64,000 bases of DNA from CAZEDM01 sp964511075 (lineage in GTDB: Bacteria > Zixibacteria > MSB-5A5 > RBG-16-43-9), in contig CAZEDM010000002.1 in NCBI GenBank assembly GCA_964511075.1, positions 186,001 through 250,000 on the forward strand, written 5' to 3'. The notes beneath the pieces are model-generated. The model was given only the letters and a program-made list of their open reading frames with translations. It was not told where the DNA came from and ran no database searches. Numbering within the stretch: the stretch's first letter is position 1; each line of letters starts with the position of its first letter. The position numbers and the translations under genes are program-made. Of the stretch, positions 1 to 8,744 are shown one piece after another.

Positions 1-407
1 TTCAGGACGAGATGAACAAGCTGTTTGATGACTTTTTCGGCAGAACGCCAACCAGATGGTTCCAGCCGGAGGAGGGCCTTTGGACGCCGACCGTGGATGT
101 GAGCGAGACCAAGGATAATATCGTGCTCAGTGCTGAGATACCGGGACTGAATAAAGAGGACATAAAGCTTTCGGTTCAGGATAACGTTCTCAGCTTGAGC
201 GGCGAGAAAAAACAGGAGAAGGAGGAGAAGGATGCTAACTATCACAGGCTGGAGAGAAGCTATGGCTCCTTCTGCAGGTCCTTCACCCTTCCGACTCCGG
301 TTCAGCCGGACAAGGTAAAAGCCAGTTATAAAGACGGAATCCTGAAAGTGACTTTGCCCAAGACAGATGAGGTAAAGCCGAAAGAGATACCGATTAGTAT
401 CAGCTAA
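1..407 (+). CDS. Hsp20 family small heat-shock protein (5' end outside window)
   Basis: ATP-independent holdase chaperone that binds unfolding cytosolic proteins. The reading frame is open to the window edge: codons for Q-D-E precede the first in-window methionine (position 12), and small heat-shock proteins typically have a QDEMN-like stretch a few residues inside the N-terminus, so the true start lies upstream. The alpha-crystallin domain covers about residues 25-131, with the usual 'VSETKDNIVLSAEIPGL' strand, a GEKK segment, and a C-terminal IxI-type tail (I-P-I-S-I). It sits upstream of dnaK, so this is a heat-shock neighbourhood. The family assignment is firm; only the start is missing. 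Confidence 0.93.
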   Translation, partial: QDEMNKLFDDFFGRTPTRWFQPEEGLWTPTVDVSETKDNIVLSAEIPGLNKEDIKLSVQDNVLSLSGEKKQEKEEKDANYHRLERSYGSFCRSFTLPTPVQPDKVKASYKDGILKVTLPKTDEVKPKEIPISIS

Positions 408-423
408 GAGAATGGGTGAAAAG

Positions 424-500
424 GTGTACCCGGGTTTGAGGGGAATCTGGGTATACTGTTTGGCGAGTGACAGGATCCGCCTCAGGCAGATTCTGTCACT
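424..500 (+). promoter_or_regulatory. two consecutive hairpins between hsp20 and dnaK
   Basis: GTGTACCC (424-431) pairs with GGGTATAC (449-456) with one G-U pair, and AGTGACAG (466-473) pairs exactly with CTGTCACT (493-500). A weak T-run follows at about 509-513. This may be the terminator or processing region of the hsp20 message or a regulatory leader of dnaK. No CIRCE-type inverted repeat is visible. Confidence 0.4.
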
Positions 501-628
501 AAGGAAGATTTTTCGGGCTCGAGAACAGAATTTACAAAAAGAGTTTTGTTCCCGGATTCGAAAAAAACAGAAAATGAAAAACAGAGCTTGACTTTTTGAA
601 AAATTTGAATATATAGGAGGAATCAAAA

Positions 629-2530
629 ATGGGAAAAATCATAGGCATAGATTTAGGCACAACTAACTCCTGCGTGGTGGTGATGGAGGGGAAAGATCCC
701 AAGGTCATTCCCAATTCCGAAGGCTCCAGGACCACGCCCTCGGCGGTTGCCTTCACCAAAACCGGAGAAAGACTGGTCGGGCAGGTGGCGAAGAGACAGG
801 CTATCACCAATCCACAGAATACAGTTTTTTCCATCAAGAGGTTTATGGGGAGGAAATACGCCGAGGTTGGTTCCGAGATCAAGACCGTTCCCTTTAAAAT
901 CGTTGAGGGTCCTAACAGCGATGTTCGCGTGAAGATCGAGGACAAAGAATATTCTCCTCCGGAGATATCGGCGATGATTCTGCAGAAGATGAGACAGACT
1001 GCGGAGGATTACTTAGGGGAAAAGGTAACCCAGGCAGTTATCACCGTGCCGGCATATTTCAACGATTCACAGCGTCAGGCCACCAAGGATGCAGGCAGGA
1101 TAGCAGGGTTGGAGGTACTGAGGATTATCAACGAGCCGACCGCGGCATCCTTAGCCTACGGGCTGGACAAGAAGAAAAACGAGAAGATTGCGGTTTTCGA
1201 TCTGGGTGGCGGAACTTTCGACATCTCCATCCTCGAGATCGGGGAGGGTGTGTTTGAGGTTCGCTCGACCAACGGTGATACGCATCTGGGCGGGGACGAT
1301 TTCGACAAGAGGGTCATCGACTGGCTGGTTGCGGAGTTCAAGAAACAGGAGGGGATAGATCTGTCCAGAGACCCCATGGCTCTGCAGAGGCTGAAGGAGG
1401 CAGCGGAAAAAGCCAAGATGGAGCTTTCTTCAACTTTGGAGACCACCATTAATCTCCCGTTTATCACCGCGGATGCAAATGGCCCCAAGCATATGAACAT
1501 AACGTTAACCCGCTCCAAACTGGAGCAGTTAGTGGATGATCTGATCGAGAGAACCATAGAGCCGTGCAGAAAAGCTCTGGATGATGCTAAGCTCTCGGTA
1601 AACCAGATAGATGAGGTGGTCCTGGTCGGCGGTATGACCAGAATGCCCAAGGTTCAGGAGACAGTAAAAAAGTTTTTTGAAAAAGAGCCGCATAAAGGAG
1701 TAAATCCGGACGAAGTGGTGGCAGTCGGAGCAGCAATTCAGGGAGCAGTCCTGGGCGGCGAGGTCAAGGACGTATTGCTTCTGGATGTTACACCGCTCTC
1801 TTTAGGAATCGAGACCTTAGGCGGGGTTTTCACCAGGCTGATCGAGAGTAATACCACTATCCCCACCAGAAAAGGGGAGGTATTTACCACGGCAGAGGAC
1901 AGCCAGACCTCAGTGGAGATTCACGTCCTGCAGGGCGAAAGGGAGATGGCTATAGACAACAAGACCATAGGCAGGTTCCACCTGGACGGGCTTCCGCCGG
2001 CACCCAGGGGCATCCCGCAGATAGAGGTCACCTTCGACATAGATGCCAACGGGATTTTGAACGTTTCAGCCAAGGATAAGGGTACCGGTAAACAGCAGAG
2101 TATAAGGATAACCGCATCCAGCGGACTTTCGGAGACGGAGATCAACAAGATGGTAAAAGATGCACAGGAGCATTCGTCAGAGGATAAAAAGAAAAGAGAG
2201 GAGGTCAATACCCGCAACCGGGCTGACCAGTTGGTATACGAGACGGAGAAGAGTCTGAAAGAGTACGGGAGCAAGCTGGATGCAAATACCAGGGCGAAAG
2301 TGGAAGCGGCAGTGGGACGGGTCAAAGAAGCCCTGAAGAGAAACGAGATGCAGGAGATTAAGTCTGCTACCGAGGCTTTAACCACCGTATGGCACGAGGC
2401 AGCCGGTAAGATGTATCAGCAGACTACTGCCCAGAGCAAATCCGGAACCCAGGGAAACCAGGGAACCAAGTCCGGGAAAAAAGAGGACGAGGGGAAAGCA
2501 GTAGATGCAGACTATGAGGTGATGAATTAA
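629..2530 (+). CDS. dnaK: molecular chaperone DnaK (Hsp70)
   Basis: Hsp70 ATPase that folds and protects cytosolic proteins with DnaJ and GrpE. The protein is 633 residues, normal for bacterial DnaK. The N-terminal ATPase domain opens with GIDLGTTNSCVVV and contains the VPAYFND and DLGGGTFDIS phosphate-binding motifs and VGGMTRMPKV. The substrate-binding beta-sandwich (about 385-500) and helical lid follow, with a low-complexity linker and an acidic tail ending DADYEVMN, a variant of the usual EEVKD-type end. The start at 629 has a strong AGGAGG site at 615-620. dnaJ and grpE are not in this window; hsp20 lies upstream and clpB about 3 kb downstream. Confidence 0.98.
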   Translation: MGKIIGIDLGTTNSCVVVMEGKDPKVIPNSEGSRTTPSAVAFTKTGERLVGQVAKRQAITNPQNTVFSIKRFMGRKYAEVGSEIKTVPFKIVEGPNSDVRVKIEDKEYSPPEISAMILQKMRQTAEDYLGEKVTQAVITVPAYFNDSQRQATKDAGRIAGLEVLRIINEPTAASLAYGLDKKKNEKIAVFDLGGGTFDISILEIGEGVFEVRSTNGDTHLGGDDFDKRVIDWLVAEFKKQEGIDLSRDPMALQRLKEAAEKAKMELSSTLETTINLPFITADANGPKHMNITLTRSKLEQLVDDLIERTIEPCRKALDDAKLSVNQIDEVVLVGGMTRMPKVQETVKKFFEKEPHKGVNPDEVVAVGAAIQGAVLGGEVKDVLLLDVTPLSLGIETLGGVFTRLIESNTTIPTRKGEVFTTAEDSQTSVEIHVLQGEREMAIDNKTIGRFHLDGLPPAPRGIPQIEVTFDIDANGILNVSAKDKGTGKQQSIRITASSGLSETEINKMVKDAQEHSSEDKKKREEVNTRNRADQLVYETEKSLKEYGSKLDANTRAKVEAAVGRVKEALKRNEMQEIKSATEALTTVWHEAAGKMYQQTTAQSKSGTQGNQGTKSGKKEDEGKAVDADYEVMN

Positions 2531-2575
2531 GAATTCTAAATTTCGAAATAACTATTAGCCTAAAGGAGAAAAAAT

Positions 2576-2815
2576 ATGCTCAAGGGTTCCCTGAAGGATT
2601 ACACCAAATATACGAAAAATCGTTACGAGGCTATCATAGTGGCAGCCAAGTATGCCAGGAAAATGAATGAGCTGCTTGAAAAAGAGGAAAACGCGGAGGG
2701 GGAGGAAAAAACTGACAAGCCCAAGATGGAAGAGATAGTCTCAAAATCGCTGAGGGAGGTTCTGGAGGGGAAGATTAAATTTGAGAGACCCAAGGGAACA
2801 GGCAGGAAGTTCTAA
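2576..2815 (+). CDS. rpoZ: DNA-directed RNA polymerase omega subunit
   Basis: Small subunit that helps assemble RNA polymerase by holding the beta-prime C-terminal region. The 79-residue protein has the omega signature NRYEAIIVAAKYARKMN near residues 16-32 and a C-terminal SKSLREVLEGKI segment matching the family's conserved 'AL-E-I--GKI' helix. A charged insert (about 37-50, E/K rich) separates the two. AGGAG lies upstream of the ATG. The setting between dnaK and an fmdB-like gene is unusual, because omega genes more often sit beside gmk or coaBC. The family assignment rests on the motif pair. Confidence 0.85.
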   Translation: MLKGSLKDYTKYTKNRYEAIIVAAKYARKMNELLEKEENAEGEEKTDKPKMEEIVSKSLREVLEGKIKFERPKGTGRKF

Positions 2816-2832
2816 GAAGAGGAAGATGAGAG

Positions 2833-3123
2833 ATGCCGACTTATGAGTACCGATGCAGGAGTTGTTCACATTATTTCGAGGTGTTTCAGAAAATTACCGA
2901 GGAGCCGGTAAAGGTCTGTCCCAAATGCGGTGGGGAGGTGGAGAGGCTTATCTCTGCCGGTGCGGGCTTGCTTTTCAAGGGAAGCGGGTTCTATATCACC
3001 GATCACCGCAGCGAATCCTATAAGAAAAAAGCCAGAGAGGAGAAAGGAGTCTCTACTCCCAAAGAGGAGAAAAAAGAGAAGAAGAAAGAAGGTAGCACAG
3101 TAGCGCAGTCTGATTCCAAATAG
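2833..3123 (+). CDS. FmdB family zinc-ribbon regulatory protein
   Basis: Short zinc-ribbon protein of the FmdB/CxxC family, whose members are small presumed regulators of unclear target. The first 45 residues hold two Cys pairs (Y-R-C-R-S-C and V-C-P-K-C-G-G) around a hydrophobic strand, the standard FmdB layout. The last 35 residues are a lysine/glutamate-rich tail. It lies 17 bp after rpoZ and is followed directly by a terminator, so it is probably the last gene of the dnaK-rpoZ unit. Confidence 0.85.
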   Translation: MPTYEYRCRSCSHYFEVFQKITEEPVKVCPKCGGEVERLISAGAGLLFKGSGFYITDHRSESYKKKAREEKGVSTPKEEKKEKKKEGSTVAQSDSK

Positions 3124-3160
3124 ATGAGGAGTTACCGGCGGGGTAGTTAATAATAAATTA

Positions 3161-3187
3161 AAAAGGCGAGTCTCTCGCCTTTTGTTT
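3161..3187 (+). terminator. intrinsic terminator after fmdB-like gene
   Basis: AAAAGGCGAG pairs with CTCGCCTTTT across a three-base loop, and the 3' arm runs into TTTTGTTTT. It closes the dnaK-rpoZ-fmdB unit just before the REP/RAYT insertion. Confidence 0.85.
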
Positions 3188-3200
3188 TGAGACAGTTTTC

Positions 3201-3251
3201 GTAGTGCGAGGCTTCAGCCTCGCTTGAAGCGACCCTAAAGGGTCGCACTAC
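3201..3251 (+). repeat. two-headed REP element, GTAGTGCG family
   Basis: Starts GTAGTGCGAGGC and ends GGTCGCACTAC. Its outer ends are inverted copies of each other, and between them lie two hairpins, GAGGC-TTCA-GCCTC and GACCC-TAAA-GGGTC. It ends 11 bp before the RAYT start codon. Confidence 0.9.
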
Positions 3252-3262
3252 AAAAGAGAAGA

Positions 3263-3754
3263 ATGAAAAACAAAGAGAAACGTAAATATCAGAAAAGGAT
3301 AAGATTAAAAGATTTTTCCTATAAGGGATTTTGGAGATATTTTATAACCATTTCGACTGACTATAGCAAACGATATTTTGAAAATAATGAATCTGTGCAA
3401 TATTGTTTGGATATTCTCGAAAATCTCTCAATTGCTCATAAGTTTAACATCTTAGCCTATTGCTTTATGCCTGATCATTTACATCTCCTGGTAGAGGGGA
3501 AGAAAGAAGATTCAGATTTCAAGAAATTCATGTCGGTCTTCAAGCAAAAAACCAATTTCTATTTTAAGAAGATAAAAGGTTATCCTCTTTGGCAGGAGAA
3601 TTATTACGAGCATGTTTTAAGGAAAGAAGAGGATACACTTGAAGTAGTAAAATACATATTGAATAATCCTGTGAGAAAAGGGTTAGTTGAAGATTTCAAG
3701 GATTATCCTTTTCTGGGTTCCTTTGTTTACGATTTTAAAGAAGTGTTTTCGTAG
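3263..3754 (+). CDS. REP-associated tyrosine transposase (RAYT, TnpA_REP, Y1 family)
   Basis: Single-copy HUH-type DNA nuclease of the IS200-like family that binds and cleaves REP palindromes. The 163-residue protein has the metal-binding H-L-H pair in MPDHLHLLVEG (His72, His74) and the catalytic-tyrosine helix YILNNPVRKG (Tyr131), followed by the Y-P-F-L-G-S ending common in RAYTs. The gene is directly bracketed by REP elements: one ends 11 bp before its start, and its own stop codon (3752-3754) lies inside the next one. It is clearly more AT-rich than the flanking chaperone genes. It probably maintains and disperses the GTAG-headed palindromes seen throughout the window; this role is inferred from other RAYTs. 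Confidence 0.9.
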   Translation: MKNKEKRKYQKRIRLKDFSYKGFWRYFITISTDYSKRYFENNESVQYCLDILENLSIAHKFNILAYCFMPDHLHLLVEGKKEDSDFKKFMSVFKQKTNFYFKKIKGYPLWQENYYEHVLRKEEDTLEVVKYILNNPVRKGLVEDFKDYPFLGSFVYDFKEVFS

Positions 3755-3778
3755 TGCGAGGCTTTAGCCTCGCACTAC
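3751..3778 (+). repeat. single-headed REP element, GTAGTGCG family
   Basis: A perfect palindrome-like unit from GTAGTGCGAGGC through CTTTAG to GCCTCGCACTAC. It contains the RAYT stop codon. Confidence 0.9.
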
Positions 3779-3811
3779 GTGAGAACTAATAGATTCAAAG
3801 GATTTTCTTAA

Positions 3812-5302
3812 ATGAACAAAGAATATCTTTTAATTTTGCCCAGCGTTTTCATTAGAGAGCCTTTTACTATTGGTAATATAACTTTTCAACGATTTGGTTC
3901 GGAAGATGATAGGTTGACTGATGATAAGAACGAAGAACTATTAATAGATACTCAGCAGATGCTGATTAACAATGGGTTCTCTGGTATTTTTACATATTAC
4001 TGTTTTACCTCAGAAGATAATTTTCAAAAAATACTTTTTAATATAAGGAAAGTCATAGCACTTTTTAGATATATCGCATTTGAAAAACATTCGGAGTTAA
4101 GCCTTGAATCCTTAACTTATTATTTGTTAGTACCAATAAAAATGGAAGTTAGTACACCAGAATTGAAATATTCGTTGGATGGTTTACAAGATGGGAGTAG
4201 CCAGGCTCATTACTGGGCACCTGGATTTAAAGAAGTTACTAGAGAAAGAAACTATCCTCACATTCTGAATTTAGACAATGAACATTTTTTAATTCAAAAA
4301 TTTAATTCAGGAGAATTAGAAGATAACTATATAATAGCGATTGAAAGATTTAACAGAACCTTTAAGGAGAATTATGATTCAGTAGAAGATATTTTGAATC
4401 TCACTACCGCTTTTGAACATATATTGGAGTTAAAAGGTAGTGACAAAGCAGATATATTTGCAGACAAATTATTTAAAGAGTTTAGATTAAAAGATTTGTA
4501 TTTGGAGGATGAAAAAAGAGACAAAGATAGAGATAAAGAAGAAAAAGAAGAGGAGGAAAGTAGTAAAAATGCTCTTAAAATTGTTGCGAGTAATTTTTTT
4601 AAATGGTGCAAAGAATTTTATTCAGTTAGAGGTCAAATTTTTCATGGGAATGCCTTTAGACGCTATAAGAAAGGACATTATGACTACTGGGAGGAATGTT
4701 TGGAATGGAAACATCCAGATGGGAAGGTAAGATATATAAATCATACTTTTATAGCTAAAAAGGTCTTTCAACAATTAATTGAAAAACGCCTAAAGGGGAA
4801 AAAAATAAAGAAGGAAATTGGGTTACCAGAAAAAGACGTAGGTTTTTTGAAACAAATAGAATATGAGCTTTTGAGACTTGAAATTGAACCACTAATTACA
4901 CCTAATGAGGTTTATTATAGAAAGTTAAAAGAACTTGTAGATAAAAATGTTTCTTTTGGTGAGCCTTATTATGAATTTATTTCGAAAATAAGACAACCGG
5001 ATGGTACTGAAGACGAATTAATTTTGCTCGAAATTCTAAATCACCTTTTGAGCTCAACCCAAACTAGATTTCCCGATTCAGAAAAAGAGTTTAATGAACT
5101 AAAGCAATTAGTCGTAGAAAAAAAGAACACTGCTTTAATAGCATTGAGAATATTTAAATTGTCAGATAAGATTTACAAGAAGGAATCGCAGCAAAAAGTA
5201 ATTGGCGATGAGGGGTTTTATAATTTTTACTTGTCACAACTTTTAGAAAAGGTTCATTACTCGTTAAATCGCATTGCTTGGCAAGAGAGGGGAAAAAGTT
5301 AG
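3812..5302 (+). CDS. AT-rich protein with HEPN-like (ApeA-type) RNase motif
   Basis: A 496-residue protein without signal peptide or membrane segment. I do not recognise the whole protein. The stretch FYSVRGQIFHGN places Arg273 and His278 in an R-x4-H arrangement, the hallmark of HEPN ribonuclease-like domains, and the surrounding helices resemble Apea-like HEPN proteins of defence and toxin systems. The N-terminal 250 residues contain no motif I can name; a run of D/K/E residues (about 230-250) precedes the HEPN helices. Base composition is much more AT-rich than neighbouring chaperone genes, and REP elements flank it on both sides, so horizontal origin is likely. The HEPN call is moderate; a defence role is inference only. 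Confidence 0.6.
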   Translation: MNKEYLLILPSVFIREPFTIGNITFQRFGSEDDRLTDDKNEELLIDTQQMLINNGFSGIFTYYCFTSEDNFQKILFNIRKVIALFRYIAFEKHSELSLESLTYYLLVPIKMEVSTPELKYSLDGLQDGSSQAHYWAPGFKEVTRERNYPHILNLDNEHFLIQKFNSGELEDNYIIAIERFNRTFKENYDSVEDILNLTTAFEHILELKGSDKADIFADKLFKEFRLKDLYLEDEKRDKDRDKEEKEEEESSKNALKIVASNFFKWCKEFYSVRGQIFHGNAFRRYKKGHYDYWEECLEWKHPDGKVRYINHTFIAKKVFQQLIEKRLKGKKIKKEIGLPEKDVGFLKQIEYELLRLEIEPLITPNEVYYRKLKELVDKNVSFGEPYYEFISKIRQPDGTEDELILLEILNHLLSSTQTRFPDSEKEFNELKQLVVEKKNTALIALRIFKLSDKIYKKESQQKVIGDEGFYNFYLSQLLEKVHYSLNRIAWQERGKS

Positions 5303-5305
5303 CTT

Positions 5306-5355
5306 GTAGTGCGAGGCTTTAGCCTCGCTTAGGCGACCTTAAAAGGTCGCACTAC
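5306..5355 (+). repeat. two-headed REP element, GTAGTGCG family
   Basis: GTAGTGCGAGGCTTTAGCC at the left end and GGTCGCACTAC at the right, four bases after the stop of the HEPN-like gene. Confidence 0.9.
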
Positions 5356-5369
5356 GATAAAGAAAAAGT

Positions 5370-5420
5370 GTAGTGCGAGGCTTTAGCCTCGCCTGAGGCG
5401 ACCCTAAGGGGTCGCACTAC
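5370..5420 (+). repeat. two-headed REP element, GTAGTGCG family
   Basis: Second tandem copy 14 bp after the preceding element, in the same orientation, with arms GAGGC/GCCTC and GACCC/GGGTC and closing CGCACTAC. Confidence 0.9.
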
Positions 5421-5463
5421 GAAAGGAAAAAGCACTGCGAAAAAATAAAGAAGGTGATGTTTT

Positions 5464-8082
5464 ATGAGACTGGATAAATTAACCCAGAGATCCCAGGAGG
5501 CTCTGCAGTATGCACAGGAGCTGGCGTCGAGCTATAATCACAGCCAGATCGAGCCTGAGCATCTGCTTTTAGCTCTATTAGAACAGGATGAAAGCTTAGC
5601 TGAGACTATCTTAAAAGATACTGGTGTCAATACACGAGAACTCAAGGACAAGCTGAAGGAGGAGCTTGCTCTTTTGCCCAGAGTCTATTCGGAAACCGCT
5701 GCCCCGCAGGTTTACATCTCCGGTGAATTGCGCCAAGTTCTGGATGAGGCTTTCAAGGAAGCGGATAGATTCAAGGATGAATTTGTCAGCGTAGAGCATC
5801 TGTTGCTTGCCGTAGTTGAATCCAAAAAGAGCAGAGCCGGAAAAATACTCTCGGAATTTGGAGTCAGCAGGGATAAAATTTATCAGATCTTAACCAAAAT
5901 CAGAGGAGGACAGAGGGTGACAGATCAGGAGCCTGAGAGCAAATATCAGGTTTTGGAGAAATACAGCCGGGACTTAACTGAGCTGGCGAAGAAAGGGAAA
6001 TTAGACCCGGTCATCGGCAGGGAAGATGAGATAAGAAGGGTGATCAAGATACTTTCCCGGCGCACCAAGAATAATCCAGTGCTCATAGGCGAGCCCGGTG
6101 TAGGGAAAACTGCTATTGCCGAGGGATTGGCTTTGAAGATCGCCAAAGGAGACGTTCCGGAAACACTCAAAGGCAAAAAAGTGGTGGCACTGGATTTGGG
6201 CTCACTTATCGCCGGCTCCAAGTTCAGGGGAGAATTCGAGGAGAGGCTGAAGGCGATCCTGAAAGAGATAGAAAGGTCATCCGGGAATATCATTCTCTTC
6301 ATCGATGAACTGCATACCATCGTGGGGGCGGGTGCGGTTGGCGGGGCTATGGATGCCTCCAATATGCTCAAACCTGCTCTGGCCCGCGGAGATTTAAGAT
6401 GCATAGGAGCAACCACCTTGGATGAATACCGCAAACATATCGAGAAAGACGCAGCCCTGGAGAGGAGGTTTGCCCCGGTATTAATAAGCGAGCCCTCGGT
6501 TGAGGATACCATCTCCATCCTGCGTGGCTTGAAGGAGAGGTATGAGGTCCATCACGGAGTAAGAATTCAGGATGGGGCTTTAATAGCAGCAGCAAAGTTA
6601 TCTGAAAGATATATCACCGACAGGTTCCTTCCGGATAAGGCCATCGACCTGATAGACGAGGCAGCAGCAAATCTCAGAATCGAGATAGATAGTATGCCGG
6701 CAGAGCTGGATGAGGTGGAGAAGAAGATAAGGCAGCTGGAGATAGAAAAGGAAGGGGTGAAAAAGGAAAAGGATGCCAGAGAGAGGCTCAAGCCGATCGA
6801 ATCAGAGTTGAATGGACTCAAGGAAGAGCAGATGAGGCTTAAATCTCACTGGCTAAAAGAAAAAGAGAGCGTGAAGAAGATAAGAGAGCTCAAGGAGAGA
6901 ATCGAGAAGTTGAAAACGGAATCAGACAGAGCAGAAAGGGAAGCGGATTTTGAGAAAGCAGCTAAATTGAGATATGGAGAGATAGTTACCCTTCAAAAGG
7001 AGCTGGATCAGGAGAATAAAAGATTGGCTGAGGTTCAGAAAGATATGAAGATGCTTAAAGAGGAGGTGGACGAAGAGGATATCGTAGAGGTGGTCTCCAA
7101 ATGGACCGGAATTCCCCTTTCGAAATTGACTCAGACCGAGACCGAGAGATTGCTGAAGTTAGAGGAGGAATTGCACAAGAGGGTGGTGGGCCAAAACCAG
7201 GCAGTCTCCTCCGTGGCTCAGGTGGTCAGGAGCGCAAGAGCAGGGCTCTCCGATCCCAGAAGGCCTCTGGGCTCTTTCATTTTTTTAGGTCCAACCGGCG
7301 TGGGTAAGACTGAGTTAGCCAAAGCCCTTACCCAGGCTTTGTACGGGGATGAGAATGCCTTGATCCGCATCGACATGTCTGAATATATGGAGAAATTTTC
7401 AGTCTCCAGATTAATCGGGGCACCTCCGGGGTATGTGGGATATGAGGAAGGGGGACAATTGACCGAGGCTGTCAGGAGAAGACCCTACTGCGTGATCTTG
7501 TTCGACGAGATAGAGAAGGCTCATCCGGAAGTATTCAATATCCTGCTGCAGGTTCTGGACGATGGAAGATTGACCGATAACCAGGGCAGGACAGTCAACT
7601 TCAAGAATGCGATTTTGATCATGACCTCCAACATAGGAGCCAGTTTGATTGCCCAGCTCTCCGAGAAGATAAGTGAGAACAATCAGGAGGAGATCTATAA
7701 GAGGATGCGGTCCGAGGTCCTGAAACTGTTGCGCCAGGCTCTGCGTCCCGAATTTCTGAACCGGATCGACGAGATAATCGTCTTCCACACTCTCTCCCTC
7801 GAAGAGATAAAGGAGATCGTGCTTCTGCAGTTCTCGGAGATAGAGAAGAGGCTGGAGGAGCAGGGCTTGCAAGCCGTTCTTGCAGACAGGGCCAAGGGAT
7901 TCCTGGCCCAGCAGGGGTACGATCCCTCCTTTGGAGCGCGTCCCTTAAAACGGATGATCCAGAGATATATATCTCAGCCTCTGTCTAATGAAATCCTGAA
8001 AGGAAAATTCAGGGAGGGGGATAAGATTAAAGTTGACTTGAAGGAGGAGAAGATTATATTTAGCAAGACTGGTCAGAAGTGA
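5464..8082 (+). CDS. clpB: ATP-dependent disaggregase ClpB
   Basis: Hexameric AAA+ disaggregase that extracts proteins from aggregates together with DnaK. At 872 residues it has the full ClpB layout: Clp N-domain (about 1-145), first AAA+ domain with Walker A GEPGVGKT (about 209-216) and Walker B LFIDE, a long coiled-coil middle domain (about 400-540) that distinguishes ClpB from ClpA/ClpC, and the second AAA+ domain with GPTGVGKT (about 609-616) and ILFDEIEKAHPEV. The start follows an AAGGTGATG-like ribosome site. It belongs to the same heat-shock neighbourhood as dnaK but is separated from it by the REP/RAYT/HEPN insertion. Confidence 0.98.
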   Translation: MRLDKLTQRSQEALQYAQELASSYNHSQIEPEHLLLALLEQDESLAETILKDTGVNTRELKDKLKEELALLPRVYSETAAPQVYISGELRQVLDEAFKEADRFKDEFVSVEHLLLAVVESKKSRAGKILSEFGVSRDKIYQILTKIRGGQRVTDQEPESKYQVLEKYSRDLTELAKKGKLDPVIGREDEIRRVIKILSRRTKNNPVLIGEPGVGKTAIAEGLALKIAKGDVPETLKGKKVVALDLGSLIAGSKFRGEFEERLKAILKEIERSSGNIILFIDELHTIVGAGAVGGAMDASNMLKPALARGDLRCIGATTLDEYRKHIEKDAALERRFAPVLISEPSVEDTISILRGLKERYEVHHGVRIQDGALIAAAKLSERYITDRFLPDKAIDLIDEAAANLRIEIDSMPAELDEVEKKIRQLEIEKEGVKKEKDARERLKPIESELNGLKEEQMRLKSHWLKEKESVKKIRELKERIEKLKTESDRAEREADFEKAAKLRYGEIVTLQKELDQENKRLAEVQKDMKMLKEEVDEEDIVEVVSKWTGIPLSKLTQTETERLLKLEEELHKRVVGQNQAVSSVAQVVRSARAGLSDPRRPLGSFIFLGPTGVGKTELAKALTQALYGDENALIRIDMSEYMEKFSVSRLIGAPPGYVGYEEGGQLTEAVRRRPYCVILFDEIEKAHPEVFNILLQVLDDGRLTDNQGRTVNFKNAILIMTSNIGASLIAQLSEKISENNQEEIYKRMRSEVLKLLRQALRPEFLNRIDEIIVFHTLSLEEIKEIVLLQFSEIEKRLEEQGLQAVLADRAKGFLAQQGYDPSFGARPLKRMIQRYISQPLSNEILKGKFREGDKIKVDLKEEKIIFSKTGQK

Positions 8083-8126
8083 GACGGGAGATGAATAAAA
8101 GGAAAATTAAAGAAGGAAAATAAAAG

Positions 8127-8711
8127 ATGAACAAGAGAAAATTGATTGGTTGGGTTGCGATTGCAGCTGGTTTGGCTGTCCTGCTTGCCGGCTGTTCCAA
8201 GAAAACCGAGCAGGAACTCCTGCAGGAGGCGCAAAAATCCTTAAGCGAAAATAAATACGCAGAGGCGATCGATAACTACAATCAGCTGATCAAGTCTTAC
8301 CCCAATAGCCAGAACAGTCCCAGGGCTTATTTCAATATGGGAGCGATAAACCTGGTCTATCTAAACGATCAGGAAAGCGCGGAGAAGGCTTGGGAAAAAC
8401 TTCAGAAGGCCTATCCCCAGTTCGACTTAGCCAAAGAATTTTTCGATTATGCCCAGAAGCTCCAGGACGAAGGGAAATTTGAACTGGCCATCAGGCTGTA
8501 CGATGAGATATCAAAATTCCTTCCGCAGGGCCCCAACCGGGAAAAGGCTTTGTTCCTAAAGGGCTTTGTCTACTCAGAGGAGCTGAAAGATTATGTAAAA
8601 GCCAGGGAGATCTATCAGCAGTTCATACAGGATTATCCTGAGAGCGAGCTTAAGGATGATGCGGAGTATATGTTGGAAAATATGGACAAGGAGCCTGAAT
8701 GGGGCAAGTAA
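8127..8711 (+). CDS. TPR-repeat lipoprotein (BamD/YbgF-like)
   Basis: A 194-residue exported lipoprotein: Lys-rich start, hydrophobic stretch, and lipobox L-A-G-C with the lipidated Cys at residue 23. The rest is tetratricopeptide-like helical repeats (patterns such as 'AIDNYNQLIKSYPNSQ' and 'AREIYQQFIQDYPESE'), which mediate protein contacts at the envelope. The repeat style resembles BamD and the C-terminal domain of YbgF/CpoB, but it is shorter than BamD, so I do not assign a symbol. It lies 44 bp after clpB and is followed by a clear terminator. Confidence 0.85.
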   Translation: MNKRKLIGWVAIAAGLAVLLAGCSKKTEQELLQEAQKSLSENKYAEAIDNYNQLIKSYPNSQNSPRAYFNMGAINLVYLNDQESAEKAWEKLQKAYPQFDLAKEFFDYAQKLQDEGKFELAIRLYDEISKFLPQGPNREKALFLKGFVYSEELKDYVKAREIYQQFIQDYPESELKDDAEYMLENMDKEPEWGK

Positions 8712-8744
8712 AGCAAGTATGAAAAAATTTCATGCTATAAATCC

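Noticed and set aside
588..615. TTGACT-16-TATATA promoter just before dnaK
   Set aside because: Its start point would fall at about 622, downstream of the AGGAGG ribosome site at 615-620, which would be left out of the message. The match is probably chance in an AT-rich leader.
3201..5420. CRISPR-like array
   Set aside because: The repeated units are inverted-repeat REP elements at irregular spacing around genes, with no constant spacer length and no cas genes.
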